Of a stretch of 64,000 bases of DNA, positions 44,635 through 53,913 are shown piece after piece (the first letter of the stretch is position 1; every line of letters begins with the position of its first letter). Source of the stretch: JALZMG01 sp963739975 (GTDB taxonomy: Bacteria; Actinomycetota; Acidimicrobiia; Acidimicrobiales; Ilumatobacteraceae). The notes beneath the pieces were generated by a model. That model did no database searches. It saw only the letters and a list, made by a program, of their open reading frames with translations, and was not told where the DNA came from. Position numbers and translations under genes: made by a program. The stretch spans positions 280,148 to 344,147 of the forward strand of contig CAVUCK010000001.1 in the NCBI GenBank assembly GCA_963739975.1. Reading direction: 5' to 3'.

Positions 44635-45086
44635 TGCATCTCGCCTCCCACATCGCCTCTCTCGTGGCAGTGATGACCACCGGGATCGTCTACGGCACGG
44701 ACGTGTTCTGCGCACTTGTGCAGCGACCTGCCCTAGCCCGGTCGATGACGCCGCGCTCACGCCGTCATCGGAAACGTGCATCGTGTCGCCGACCAGCGCA
44801 TGCGGGCACCCGGGATTCTGGGTATCGCCGGTGCTGCCGCAGCCTGCGTGTTTGCCGCCGTCGCTGACCGCGGCCTTGCGTCGGTCGCCGCGGGAGCCGC
44901 ACTCGCGTCGCTTGTCGTCTGGCTGCTCCTGTACCTCCGCATCAGCGCACCGATCAACCGCACGCTCACCGCAGCTGCCGCCGAACACAGCACGCCCAGC
45001 AACGCCCGTGCGCTACAGAACGCCTGGGACTGCGTCATCACTCGCAGAGGAATCTGCAGGGCCTCGCTGTCTCGGCGTTTGCGTGA
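44634..45086 (+). pseudogene. DUF1772-like membrane protein with multiple frameshifts
   Basis: Frames join into a four-helix DUF1772 (anthrone oxygenase-like) membrane protein of about 150 residues: HLASHIASLVAVMTTGIVYG and CALVQRPALAR, then VDDAAL, then RVADQRMRAPGILGIAGAA, LVVWLLLYLRISAPINRTLT, ARALQNAWDCVITRR and a shifted LQGLAVSAFA ending at TGA 45084-45086. At least three single-base losses (near 44742, 44760 and 45055) break it. The start ATG overlaps the corrected stop of the ester cyclase, so marR-cyclase-DUF1772 was once one regulated unit. Confidence 0.6.
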
Positions 45087-46334
45087 ACCTCCTCAACTGA
45101 CGCCACCTCGATCGGAACCGGATGTCACGGCACCCTTGGCAGACCTAGCTGCACGACCCGACGATGGAGCCTTGGAGGCGCGATGCATGCAATTGATCCC
45201 GGAGCTGACGACAGCGCCTCGGCGAGCTCAAGCGCGCTATCGAGCCGGACGGAGCGTCGTCGAAGCGCCGATCGGCTGCGATCGCGATAGCAGGCACTCG
45301 GTCGCTCGCGCGGGCAGAGGCGGCGCGACCTAACGACGGTTCGGTCGGCCGGGAGCCCGGCGGATCGCGCCCACCGTGAGCGCCGATTACCCGCTCGGTG
45401 CGTGTTCTGGCGAGCCCGATCGCGCACCGATTATTCGATCTGCGCGCTGCCCCCAAACGCTTCGGCCCGATGGCATGCTCCAGCCGTCGCACCACCCTGT
45501 GCTGCCTCCCGCAAGCGCTCCAAACTCGGCTGGGTGCGTCGCCGCCGCGGACCGCCGGCGTCTCGTGTAACGAGCCGATCGTCGTCGTTCGGGCCCTGCC
45601 GGGCTCGACAGCGCCCGAACAACACTGCCGGAACGTTCGGTAGCGAGGGACTTCCGGCGGTGCCGGGCCGCGCGGTGGCCGGCGAGGTCCGGGCGAGTCC
45701 AAGAAGAAACGCGAGCCCCGGTCCCCGACATCGCCGGTCGTCCGACACGCTCAACTCTCACCCCGATCGCTGCGAGGAATGGCGACTCGACACGCCCGCC
45801 GTCCCAAACAAGCCTTCGAACGTCGCCAGGCTCGCTGCCCACGCCCTCCCGTACAGCTGACTGCGAGTTGAACCCCCACAGCCAGTCCGCCGTCCTGACC
45901 TGCGGTTTCACGCCGCTCGTGGGGGTTCAAATCGGTGTCGGAGGACCGACACCTCACCGGACTACACGCGCCGACTCCTCCCCCGCCCCGCTCGAACGCT
46001 GGTTCATCGCCGCATGAGCGCACCTGAGGGACGAAGTCGGGGACGTCCTCGTTGCGATGATGGCGCACCGACGGTTGGAGCCGCGGATGGGGCTTCCCGC
46101 ACGCCGTCGCTCTGTCCGAGCCGGACCCTCGCCGTCGCACCGCTCGGGCGGTCACGCCCTCTCATTCGTCGGGGAAAACCGGCTCGGTTCAGGGCGGGTT
46201 CCGCGGGGACGACCACGGATCGATTGCTCGGTGAGAACTGACGCAAACGGGAACGGCGCGACGTTCCCGCGCAGCTGCGCACGCTCGCCAGCCCGCTCAC
46301 CGGCCGGGCTGGTGATCCGGTTCGCCCTCGGGGG
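45087..46334. other. 1.25-kb stretch without a recognisable gene
   Basis: Only Arg-rich ORFs of high-GC shadow type occur on both strands. It holds a 12-bp inverted repeat, TTGAACCCCCAC (45868-45879) with GTGGGGGTTCAA (45919-45930), and next to it GGTGTCGG/CCGACACC (45934-45953). No gene, tRNA or clear insertion-sequence trace is seen. It closes the decayed region before the catabolic operon. Confidence 0.45.
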
Positions 46335-46892
46335 TCAGGTGGGGTCGGGGGCGTCCCAGGGCATTGCGGCCGACACCCAGTGGGTGATTGGCTGGGTCTG
46401 GTCGTTGCTGTGGAGGTGGCGGGGGGGCTGGGCGAAGGTGGCGTAGGGTCGGCAGCGGAGCACGACGCGGCCTTCTTCTTCGGCCATGGCGGCGACGAAG
46501 GGTCGGGCGTCGTCGCCGATTGGCTCGCCCGACATGCGTCCGCCGACAGCCATCATGACGTCGACGACGTGATCAGGGTCGTGGTCGGCGGTGGCGTCGC
46601 AGTACACCTGGAGGTAGCTGAACGGCCATCGCTCGTCGAGCACGCACAGACTGATCTTGGGATTGCGGGCCACGGCTTTGGCCTTGGCACGGTCGCGCAT
46701 GGTCGACACGAGCAGTTCATCGGTGTCGGTGGGCACGTAGTAGACGATCGACATCGCCGGTCCGTCGGCGCGCCGCGGTGTGCCGAAGACGCAGGTGCGG
46801 TGGGTGCGGACGAACTCGCGCCGCTCTGACGGGAGCATGTCACGGTCGGTGGCGGGTGTGAACGGTTCAGCCGCGAGTGGAAGGATCTTCAT
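46335..46892 (-). CDS. Pyridoxamine 5'-phosphate oxidase-family (FMN/F420) protein
   Basis: A 185-residue split-barrel flavoprotein-like protein. FVRTHRTCVFGTPRRADGPA, DELLVSTMRDRAKAKAVARN and NPKISLCVLDERWPFSYLQV are the usual PPOX-family segments. It could bind FMN or F420; the substrate is not known. The start ATG overlaps the stop of the FAA hydrolase gene (ATGA). It is the last gene of a five-gene operon for a likely aromatic or terpenoid compound. Confidence 0.8.
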   Translation of the reverse strand: MKILPLAAEPFTPATDRDMLPSERREFVRTHRTCVFGTPRRADGPAMSIVYYVPTDTDELLVSTMRDRAKAKAVARNPKISLCVLDERWPFSYLQVYCDATADHDPDHVVDVMMAVGGRMSGEPIGDDARPFVAAMAEEEGRVVLRCRPYATFAQPPRHLHSNDQTQPITHWVSAAMPWDAPDPT

Positions 46893-47731
46893 GGTCGGTT
46901 CTCGGCGACGATGCGGTTGCGGAGAGTGCCGATGCCTTCGATCCACGTCTCGAGGGTGTCGCCGGGCTTGAGGAATCGGGGTGGTTTGCGGACGACGCCG
47001 ACACCGGCGGGGGTACCGGTGAAGATGATGTCGCCCGGCAGTACCGGCAGGATGGCGGAGAGCTCGGCGATGAGCCGGGGGACGTCGAAGATGAGGTCGG
47101 TGGTGCGGGCGTCTTGCATTTTTTCGCCGTTGACCGAGCACCCGAGGGCGAGGTCGTCGGGGTTGTTTAGCTCGTCAGGTGTGACGATCCAGGGTCCGAC
47201 GGGGCCGTAGCCGCGGCGGGACTTGCCGAGGGAGAACTGTGCGCCGGCGGCGAACTGGAGGTGCCGGTCGCTGATGTCTTGGCCGACGGTCACGCCGGCG
47301 ACGTGTGTCCAGGCGTCGGGTTCGGCGACGCGGTCAGCGGTGCGGCCGATGACGACGACGAGTTCGACTTCCCAGTCGACGGTGTCGCCGACGACAACGA
47401 TGTCGTCGAATGGTCCGGCGAGGCTGGCGGGGAACTTGGTGAACACCGCCGGGACCTCGGGTGGCGTCATGCCGGATTCTTCGGCGTGGCTGCGGTAGTT
47501 GAGGCCGATGGCGAACACCTGGCGGGGTTGCGGCACCGGGTTGCGCTGCTCGGCTTCGACAAGCGGTCCGGTCCCGGTGGTGATGGTCGCGGCGAAGTCC
47601 CTGAAGGCGTCCCACTCGTCGTAGAGGCTCATCGGGTCGGGGCCGAAGCGCCCACCCGATGCGGTGGCGACGTCGGCGATCTCGTCACCGAGGACGATCG
47701 CGGCGCGGCCGTTGAGGTTGGCAAGTTTCAC
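46889..47731 (-). CDS. Fumarylacetoacetate hydrolase family protein
   Basis: A 280-residue FAH-fold hydrolase or decarboxylase, as used in the lower part of meta-cleavage pathways. FAIGLNYRSHAEESG opens the fold, metal ligands lie in DWEVELVVVIG and AGVTVGQDISDR, with PWIVTPDEL and IIFTGTPAGVG downstream, all typical. The GTG at 47731 has AAGGAG upstream and overlaps the stop of the hydroxylase gene (GTGA). Confidence 0.88.
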   Translation of the reverse strand: MKLANLNGRAAIVLGDEIADVATASGGRFGPDPMSLYDEWDAFRDFAATITTGTGPLVEAEQRNPVPQPRQVFAIGLNYRSHAEESGMTPPEVPAVFTKFPASLAGPFDDIVVVGDTVDWEVELVVVIGRTADRVAEPDAWTHVAGVTVGQDISDRHLQFAAGAQFSLGKSRRGYGPVGPWIVTPDELNNPDDLALGCSVNGEKMQDARTTDLIFDVPRLIAELSAILPVLPGDIIFTGTPAGVGVVRKPPRFLKPGDTLETWIEGIGTLRNRIVAENRP

Positions 47732-49233
47732 AGGAGGGCTCCTTGTCGGGTCGGCTGGCTCACCAGCTGTGTTCGCAGGTGTTTGATGAGCACGGCTGCC
47801 CTGTCGGGCGAGCGAGCTGTGCCGTAGAGGTGAAAGTCGGGTCGTTGCAGGGCGGCGGCGGCGTCGTGTTCGGTGAACCAGCGGCCATAGACCGGATCGT
47901 CGGCGGGCACCCTCACCACGCTGCCGCCGATGGAGGCGAACCACCGTCCGGTCTCCGGGTCGAGCTCGAGCGGTTCCGGGTCGATGGTGACGAGTCGCCA
48001 GCCGGCGCCGTGGACGTCGTCGAAGCGGCGTCCGCCGATGGTGCCTTGCACGAACAGCGAGCCGGCATGGGGTGAGTCGGCATCGGTGACGCCGCCCTCG
48101 ATGCCAGGAAGCGGCGGAGCGGCCGCCGGTTGCGGTCCGACGAGCGGAGCCATCGCCTCGTCGCGTGCGGCGGCCGCGGCGGGGTCGGGGATGCAGATGA
48201 TCTTGCCGAGCTCGATGGAGAACTCGATCGCGTGGCGGGTGCTGGGTAGGCGCTCTTGGTCGTAGGTGTCAAGCAGCGCGTCGGACGCGGCCTCGGTGAG
48301 CACGAGATCGAGCTTCCAGGCCAGGTTGGCGGCGTCGCGGATACCGGCGCACATCCCCTGCCCGGCGAACGGCGGCATCTGATGGGCGGCATCACCTGCC
48401 AGGAACACCCGACCGCACCGTGACCGCTCGGCGTGGCGAGCGGCAAAGGTGTACACGGCGCGCCGCTCGACGGTGGCGTTGTCGGGCCGGACGTCCCACG
48501 GCTCGAGCAGATCCCAAGCGCGGGATTCGAGCTCGTCGAGGTTCTCGTGGTCGAGGCGCATGAACTCCCAGCGCCGCCGTCCCGGTCCGCCCGACACGAC
48601 CGTGGTCGGGCGGCCGGGATCGCAGATTTGCACGTTGGTCGGGTCGAACACCCGGTCGTCGTGCAGGATGACGTCGACGATGAGCCAGTCGTAGAAGAAC
48701 CCGAGCTCTGTCATCGGCACGTCCAGCAGCGTGCGGACCGTGCTGTTGGCGCCGTCGCAGCCCACGGCGTACCTCGCCTCAAAGACGTCACCGTCGCTGG
48801 TCGCGACAGCAACGCCGAGCTCGTGCTGGCGGAGGCCGGTGACCTCGCAGCCGCGGCGGATGTCGACGCCGAGGGCGCGAGCCTGCCGTTCGAGAACCTC
48901 TTCGAGCGTCGGCTGGTGGAACATCAGCGATAGGGGCCATCCCGAGGCACCTGCCCCGACGCGTCCCAGGCGAAGCAGGGTGGTGCCTTGGCCGTTGCGC
49001 CACTCGTAGATGTCGGCCGGTTCGGTGATCTCGGCCAGGTCGGCGCCGATTCCGGCGGACTGGAAGATGCGGGCCACCTCGTGGTCGAGGTGGACCGCCC
49101 GCGGGAGGGGGTACCGGTTCGGCCAGCGTTCCAGGATCGTCACCGAGTGGCCCTGCTGGGCGAGCAGCACCGCCAGGGTCGTGCCGACCGGGCCGCAGCC
49201 GACGACGATCACGTCGGTGCCGGTGCGGGTCAT
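47728..49233 (-). CDS. FAD-dependent aromatic hydroxylase (MhpA/PheA-like)
   Basis: A 501-residue class A flavoprotein monooxygenase. VIVVGCGPVGTTLAVLLAQQ is the FAD GxGxxG fold, AVGCDGANSTVR the DG motif, and GRVFLAGDAAHQMPPFAGQG the second FAD site. A C-terminal thioredoxin-like domain follows. Such enzymes hydroxylate phenols or hydroxyphenylpropionate. Adjacent extradiol dioxygenase and FAA hydrolase genes imply ring hydroxylation followed by meta-cleavage. Start and stop both overlap neighbours by four bases. Confidence 0.88.
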   Translation of the reverse strand: MTRTGTDVIVVGCGPVGTTLAVLLAQQGHSVTILERWPNRYPLPRAVHLDHEVARIFQSAGIGADLAEITEPADIYEWRNGQGTTLLRLGRVGAGASGWPLSLMFHQPTLEEVLERQARALGVDIRRGCEVTGLRQHELGVAVATSDGDVFEARYAVGCDGANSTVRTLLDVPMTELGFFYDWLIVDVILHDDRVFDPTNVQICDPGRPTTVVSGGPGRRRWEFMRLDHENLDELESRAWDLLEPWDVRPDNATVERRAVYTFAARHAERSRCGRVFLAGDAAHQMPPFAGQGMCAGIRDAANLAWKLDLVLTEAASDALLDTYDQERLPSTRHAIEFSIELGKIICIPDPAAAAARDEAMAPLVGPQPAAAPPLPGIEGGVTDADSPHAGSLFVQGTIGGRRFDDVHGAGWRLVTIDPEPLELDPETGRWFASIGGSVVRVPADDPVYGRWFTEHDAAAALQRPDFHLYGTARSPDRAAVLIKHLRTQLVSQPTRQGALL

Positions 49234-50120
49234 GGTTGGTGCAGCGGCTGATGGCCCCAGGCGCTGATCCGGTCGTAGCGGCGGTTGTCGTCCCAGTCGT
49301 CGGTGATGGTGCGCGCGCCGTGGCCCACTTCCACTTGAAAGCCGGCCGGGCTGGCGACGTAGAAGCTGAACATGCCGTCGTTGTCGTGCTGACCGAGCCC
49401 GTTGGGGATGCCCAGGCCCGAGGTCCATGCCCGGTCGAAGGCGGCGCCGACGTCATCTCGATGCTTCGTTTCGATCATCAGGTGGTGCAGCTTCTGCGGC
49501 AACTCGAACGGGGCCCTGGCCAGCGCCAGGGTGTGGTGCCGCTGGTTGCAGTGGTAGAAGCGCACCTGCAGCTCGACGCCTTCGGCGATCTCCATCTCCA
49601 ACCAGTCCGACTGCGCCATCCCGAGCCCTTCGGTGACGAAGGCATGCGACTCATCGAAGGCAGTCGTGGCAAACACGGCGTGGCCGAAGCCGACACTGCC
49701 GGTGAGGAACCCACCAGGGACGAGCGGCGACGCGTAGGCGACCGGGGCGTCCTCGAGGCCGGCGACCAGCTCGACCCGAATCCCCCACGGCGCCGTGGTG
49801 TGCGCCAGCCGACGGACCCGCCGAGAGGACCGCTCGTGGTCAGAGCTGTCCCGCACGGGGAACCCCGCGGCGCCGAGCTGTTGCGCGACGGTGTCGAACG
49901 CGTCGTCGTCGACGGCTTCGACGCCGAGATACACCGCGTCGTTGGCCGGACCCGGCGCCACGATGACGCGCTGCGCCTTGTCGTCGTTGCGCCACGTCAC
50001 CGTCCCCGCCGGCCCGGCTTCACCGGGGACGAGACCGATGACATCGGCGAAGAACGGCGTCAACGACGTCGGGTCGGGCACCTCGATGCCCACGTAGGCC
50101 AGCTCGAGCTGGTGTCGCAT
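49230..50120 (-). CDS. Extradiol ring-cleavage dioxygenase (two-domain VOC, BphC-like)
   Basis: A 296-residue two-domain VOC protein with the layout of 2,3-dihydroxybiphenyl or catechol 2,3-dioxygenases. Ligands in the C-terminal domain are FGHAVFATTAF, LHHLMIETKHRDDV and GFQVEVGHG (His, His, Glu), with a QHDNDGMFSFYVASPAG stretch typical of BphC. It would open a catechol-type ring produced by the downstream hydroxylase. The ATG at 50120 has AAAGGA close upstream. It lies 14 bp after the TetR gene. Confidence 0.87.
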   Translation of the reverse strand: MRHQLELAYVGIEVPDPTSLTPFFADVIGLVPGEAGPAGTVTWRNDDKAQRVIVAPGPANDAVYLGVEAVDDDAFDTVAQQLGAAGFPVRDSSDHERSSRRVRRLAHTTAPWGIRVELVAGLEDAPVAYASPLVPGGFLTGSVGFGHAVFATTAFDESHAFVTEGLGMAQSDWLEMEIAEGVELQVRFYHCNQRHHTLALARAPFELPQKLHHLMIETKHRDDVGAAFDRAWTSGLGIPNGLGQHDNDGMFSFYVASPAGFQVEVGHGARTITDDWDDNRRYDRISAWGHQPLHQP

Positions 50121-50134
50121 CTGGATCCTTTCGG

Positions 50135-50767
50135 TCAGCGCCCGAAGATGAGCGCGATCACGGCGTCGGCATGGGCTTCGACCACGTCGGGCGCCTGGGG
50201 GTCGATGCCGGCGAGACGGCGGCACTCGGGGGCCAGCACGAACATCGTCGGGGCTGCGCCGGTGAGGATGTAGTAGAGGTGCGGGACCGCGATGTCGGGC
50301 AGGTGACCGGCCTCGACGAGGCCGGCGAACATCGCTGCGGTCTGCTCGTAGCGGGGGCGGATGTGGCGTTCGACCAGCCAGTCCATGCGCGGGCCGTCCG
50401 TCTTGCACTCCTGGGTGATGATGCGGTGCAGCTGCGGATGGGCGGCGGAGAAGTAGACGAACTCGCGGATCAGCAACTTGGCCACGGTCAGCTCGTCGAC
50501 CCCACGCAGCCCGTTTGCCCGGGCGGTCAGCGCGCGGTTGAGCTCGGTGAACAGCCCGTCAACGGCGGCCTGCCACAGCTCGTCCTTCGAGCTGAAGTGG
50601 TAGTTGAGCAGCGGCTGGGTGACCCCCGCGCTCGCGGCGATCTCACGGGTGGTGGCCCCGTCGAACGACAGCTCCGAGAACAGATCGAGGGCGACGGCGA
50701 GGATCCGTTCCCTGGTGGCGTCGGCCGAAGGCCTCGTCACTCGCCCGGCTGTCACTTCTTGCACCAC
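50135..50767 (-). CDS. TetR-family transcriptional regulator
   Basis: A 210-residue regulator. The HTH is in ATRERILAVALDLFSELSFD, GATTREIAASAGVTQPLLNY and HFSSKDELWQAAV. The ligand domain is all helical. It is the first gene of the operon it probably controls. Several GTG codons lie near the start; the first at 50767 is used here. A perfect 20-bp palindrome lies 39 bp upstream. Confidence 0.87.
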   Translation of the reverse strand: MVQEVTAGRVTRPSADATRERILAVALDLFSELSFDGATTREIAASAGVTQPLLNYHFSSKDELWQAAVDGLFTELNRALTARANGLRGVDELTVAKLLIREFVYFSAAHPQLHRIITQECKTDGPRMDWLVERHIRPRYEQTAAMFAGLVEAGHLPDIAVPHLYYILTGAAPTMFVLAPECRRLAGIDPQAPDVVEAHADAVIALIFGR

Positions 50768-50805
50768 ACCGACAGTCTAATCAAACGATAAGGTAACTGT
50801 CAATA

Positions 50806-50825
50806 CTCTGATCAATTGATCAGAG
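50806..50825. promoter_or_regulatory. Perfect 20-bp palindrome, probable TetR operator
   Basis: CTCTGATCAATTGATCAGAG is an exact palindrome upstream of the tetR-dioxygenase operon, with CTAATCAAACGATAAGG just beside it. TetR proteins bind such sites. It may also affect the divergent glucosidase gene. Confidence 0.7.
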
Positions 50826-51080
50826 CCCACGTGTGGAACCATCGTCGGGCTGGTCACCGGATCGCCCAGCGGGGTCCCCGCGTCGCCCGCGCTCACCCTC
50901 GCCAATCGTGGCGCCAACGTGGTCGGCCTTTCTGGCGACCGGGGCAGTGCTCGCCCCACCCGTTGGCGACAACGCCAGATCGGACAAGCGGGCGCGAGCA
51001 CGACCAGGCGCGCTGACGTGAACTCTTGGCGTCGCGTGCCCCTGCCGGTGGTCGATGATGGCACGGTCCCTGACGTCAGT

Positions 51081-51089
51081 GGAGAGGAG
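51081..51089 (+). promoter_or_regulatory. Ribosome binding site deciding the TTG start of the glucosidase gene
   Basis: GGAGAGGAG lies six bases before TTG at 51096. A longer start at GTG 51018 has no comparable site. Confidence 0.65.
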
Positions 51090-51095
51090 CGGACG

Positions 51096-53855
51096 TTGAC
51101 GGCGAAGCGAGTGCGCACGGCGGAGCACGACCGGCTCGCTGCGGTCGGTCGACCCGAGGGTGACCTGTTCACGGCGAGTGAATGGTATGAGTGGGGTCCG
51201 TATCTGGCCGAGCGGGCGTGGGGTTCGGTGCGCGAGGACTACAGCGCCGGTGGCGACGCGTGGTCATCCTTCCCGCATGACCACGCCCGGTCGCGCGTGT
51301 TCCGTTGGAACGAGGACGGGCTGGCGGGGTTGTGTGATGTGCGGCAGCGGCTGTGCCTGGCGCTCGCGTTGTGGAACGGCCGTGATCCGATCCTGAAGGA
51401 GCGGATCTTCGGGTTGACGGGCCCGGAGGGCAACCACGGTGAGGACGCGAAGGAGTACTGGTGGTATCTCGACGCGTTGCCCAGTCACGCGTGGCTGCGC
51501 TGGCGTTACCACTACCCGCAGGCGGCGTTCCCGTACGAGTTGTTGGTAGCGGAGAACGGTCGGCGAGGGTTCCACGACCCCGAGTTCGAGCTGCTCGACA
51601 CTGGGGTGTTCGACGAGGACCGCTATTGGGCGATCGACGTGACCTACGCCAAGGCGGATCCGACCGACGTTCTCATGCGCATCACGGTGAAGAACCACGG
51701 TCCCGATGCGGATGAGCTGCACGTCCTGCCGACCCTGTGGTTTCGCAACCAGTGGGCCTGGGACGGCGGTGCCACGCCGAAGCCGGTGATGCGGCTCGAC
51801 CGGGGCGCGATTCGCGCCGAGCTCGACGATGGCGGCGTCTATGAGTTGGTCGCGGCGGACGGACCTGCTGGGCCGCCGGTGGCGCTGTTCTGCGAGAACG
51901 AGACCAACACGGCCCGGATCTTCGGTCATGCATCGCCGACGCCGTGTCCGAAGGACGGCATCAACGACCACGTGATCGGGGGTGCGGCCACTATCAGCGA
52001 CCACGGGGTCGGGACGAAGGCGGCGTGGTGGTACCGGATCAGCGTTGACGCCGGAGCGGAAGTCGAGCTGCGTCTCCGGCTACGGCCCGCGGAGCCGGCC
52101 GGCGCCGACGGCGACGGCGACGAACACGGTCCTACTTCTCGCACGAGCGAGCACGGACAGACCGTCAAGGCCAAGCTCGGGTCGTCGTTCTCCAAGGTCA
52201 TGGCGGAACGGGAGCTTGAGGCCGACGAGTTCTACGCGGCGCTCATGCCCGCGACGATGGACGCCGAGCGGGTGAGGGTGATCCGTCAGGCATGCGCTGG
52301 GCTCGTGTGGAGCAAGCAGTACTACCCGTACCGGGTGGCGCGCTGGCTGGATGGGGATCCCGGTCAGCCGGCACCACCGTCAGAACATCGCAACGGGCGC
52401 AACGCCGGATGGCGCCACCTCGACGCCGACGACGTGCTGGCCATGCCCGATGCCTGGGAGTACCCGTGGTTCGCTGCGTGGGATCTCGCGTTTCACGCCA
52501 TCGCCTGGGCCCACCTGGACCCGGCGTTCGCCAAGTACCAGGCGTTGGTGCTGTTGCACGAGTGGTTCCTCAACCCCAACGGCGCACTGCCCGCCTATGA
52601 GTGGAGTTTCGACGACGTCAACCCGCCCGTCCACGCATTCGCCGCCCTGCGCGTGTTCCACGTCGCCGGCGACGACGACGTGGAGTTCCTCGAGCGGGCC
52701 TTCCACAAGCTCCTCCTCAACTACATGTGGTGGTTGAACCGACAGGATCCCGACGGCAACAACCTCTTCGGGGGCGGCTTCCTGGGCCTGGACAACGTGA
52801 GTCCGATCGATCGATCGCACTTGCCGCCAGGGGCGACGCTCGTCCAAGCCGACGGCTCGGCCTGGATGGCGTTCAACAGCTTGGCGATGCTGACCATGGC
52901 GGTGGTGCTCGCCGATCGCCACGAGGCCTATGACGACATGGTGGTCACGTTCCTCGAGCGCTTCGTGTCAATGACGAGGGCGATCAACGCCTCGGGCATG
53001 TACGACCCGACGTGCGGGTTCTTCTACGACTTCGTCGACAGTGCCGCCGGACGCCAGCGCGTCCAGGTGGAGACCATCGGCGGGGCGGTGCCGCTGTTCT
53101 CGGCGGTGACGATGACCGCCAGCGACGGCGGGGAGCGGCGACAGGCGCTGCGCCGCCGGCTGGAGCGTCTGCTTGACCGCCAGTCGGCCGATGCGGCCGA
53201 TCTCGAGGCGCTCGGCCGCCTGCGCGTCGAGGGTCCCGCCGCCGAGCTGCTGGTGAGCGTGGTGTCACCCGACCAACTTCGCACGACGCTCGTCGAGTTG
53301 TTCGACGAGTCATCGTTCCTCTCGCCGTTCGGATTGCGCTCGCTGTCGAAGCGCTACGAGAGCCGCCCCTACTCGATCACCGTGGACGGCGCGAGCTACG
53401 CCGTCGACTACGAGCCGGCCGAGTCGACCACGCCCATGTACGGCGGCAACTCGAATTGGCGGGGACCGATCTGGGTGCCGATGAACTATCTGGTCATCCG
53501 TTCGCTCACCCGATTCCACGACTACGTCGGGCCCGAGTTCACGGTCGAGTATCCGACCGGGTCCGGACACCAGCGCACCCTCCTCGAGATCGCCCAGGAC
53601 CTCGCCGACCGTCTCACGTCGATCTTTCTGCGCGCACCTGACGGTCATCGGCCGGTCTTCGGCGCCACCGCCCGCTTCCAGCAGGATCCGGCCTGGGACA
53701 ACCTGTTGTTCTTCGAGTACTTCCACGGCGACAACGGCGCCGGTCTGGGCGCGTCCCACCAGACCGGGTGGACCGCGTTGGTGGTCGACCTCCTGCTCGA
53801 CCCGCCGATCGAAAGCGTCCCGTTCGACCTGCGACACGCCCGGACGTCGTCGTGA
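51096..53855 (+). CDS. GH63/MGH1-like glycoside hydrolase
   Basis: A 919-residue alpha-toroid glycosidase, related to GH63 and to mannosylglycerate or glucosylglycerate hydrolases (MGH1-like). An N-terminal beta-domain runs to about residue 370. The (alpha/alpha)6 barrel has WAWDLAFHAIAWAHLDP-like WFAAWDLAFHAIAWAHLDP, LPAYEWSFDDVNPPVHAFAA and the late GGNSNWRGPIWVPMNY and FEYFHGDNGAGLGASHQTGW, which carry the acid/base residues. Substrate may be a compatible solute or alpha-glucan. The TTG start at 51096 rests on the ribosome site. Confidence 0.85.
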   Translation: MTAKRVRTAEHDRLAAVGRPEGDLFTASEWYEWGPYLAERAWGSVREDYSAGGDAWSSFPHDHARSRVFRWNEDGLAGLCDVRQRLCLALALWNGRDPILKERIFGLTGPEGNHGEDAKEYWWYLDALPSHAWLRWRYHYPQAAFPYELLVAENGRRGFHDPEFELLDTGVFDEDRYWAIDVTYAKADPTDVLMRITVKNHGPDADELHVLPTLWFRNQWAWDGGATPKPVMRLDRGAIRAELDDGGVYELVAADGPAGPPVALFCENETNTARIFGHASPTPCPKDGINDHVIGGAATISDHGVGTKAAWWYRISVDAGAEVELRLRLRPAEPAGADGDGDEHGPTSRTSEHGQTVKAKLGSSFSKVMAERELEADEFYAALMPATMDAERVRVIRQACAGLVWSKQYYPYRVARWLDGDPGQPAPPSEHRNGRNAGWRHLDADDVLAMPDAWEYPWFAAWDLAFHAIAWAHLDPAFAKYQALVLLHEWFLNPNGALPAYEWSFDDVNPPVHAFAALRVFHVAGDDDVEFLERAFHKLLLNYMWWLNRQDPDGNNLFGGGFLGLDNVSPIDRSHLPPGATLVQADGSAWMAFNSLAMLTMAVVLADRHEAYDDMVVTFLERFVSMTRAINASGMYDPTCGFFYDFVDSAAGRQRVQVETIGGAVPLFSAVTMTASDGGERRQALRRRLERLLDRQSADAADLEALGRLRVEGPAAELLVSVVSPDQLRTTLVELFDESSFLSPFGLRSLSKRYESRPYSITVDGASYAVDYEPAESTTPMYGGNSNWRGPIWVPMNYLVIRSLTRFHDYVGPEFTVEYPTGSGHQRTLLEIAQDLADRLTSIFLRAPDGHRPVFGATARFQQDPAWDNLLFFEYFHGDNGAGLGASHQTGWTALVVDLLLDPPIESVPFDLRHARTSS

Positions 53856-53913
53856 TGAGGGACCGAAACCCGCCGCGCCGGTTCCCGGTGCTGTGACAGC
53901 TCAACGCACGGCA

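Noticed and set aside
45145..45702. 185-codon minus-strand ORF in the empty 45-46 kb stretch
   Set aside because: Strong Arg/Ser/Pro bias in all frames, no motif, no ribosome site; typical random ORF at this GC content.
45919..45953. tRNA 3' half or attachment site around GTGGGGGTTCAAATCGG
   Set aside because: It looks like a T-loop, but the bases after it cannot pair with those before it, and no anticodon arm or acceptor stem lies upstream.
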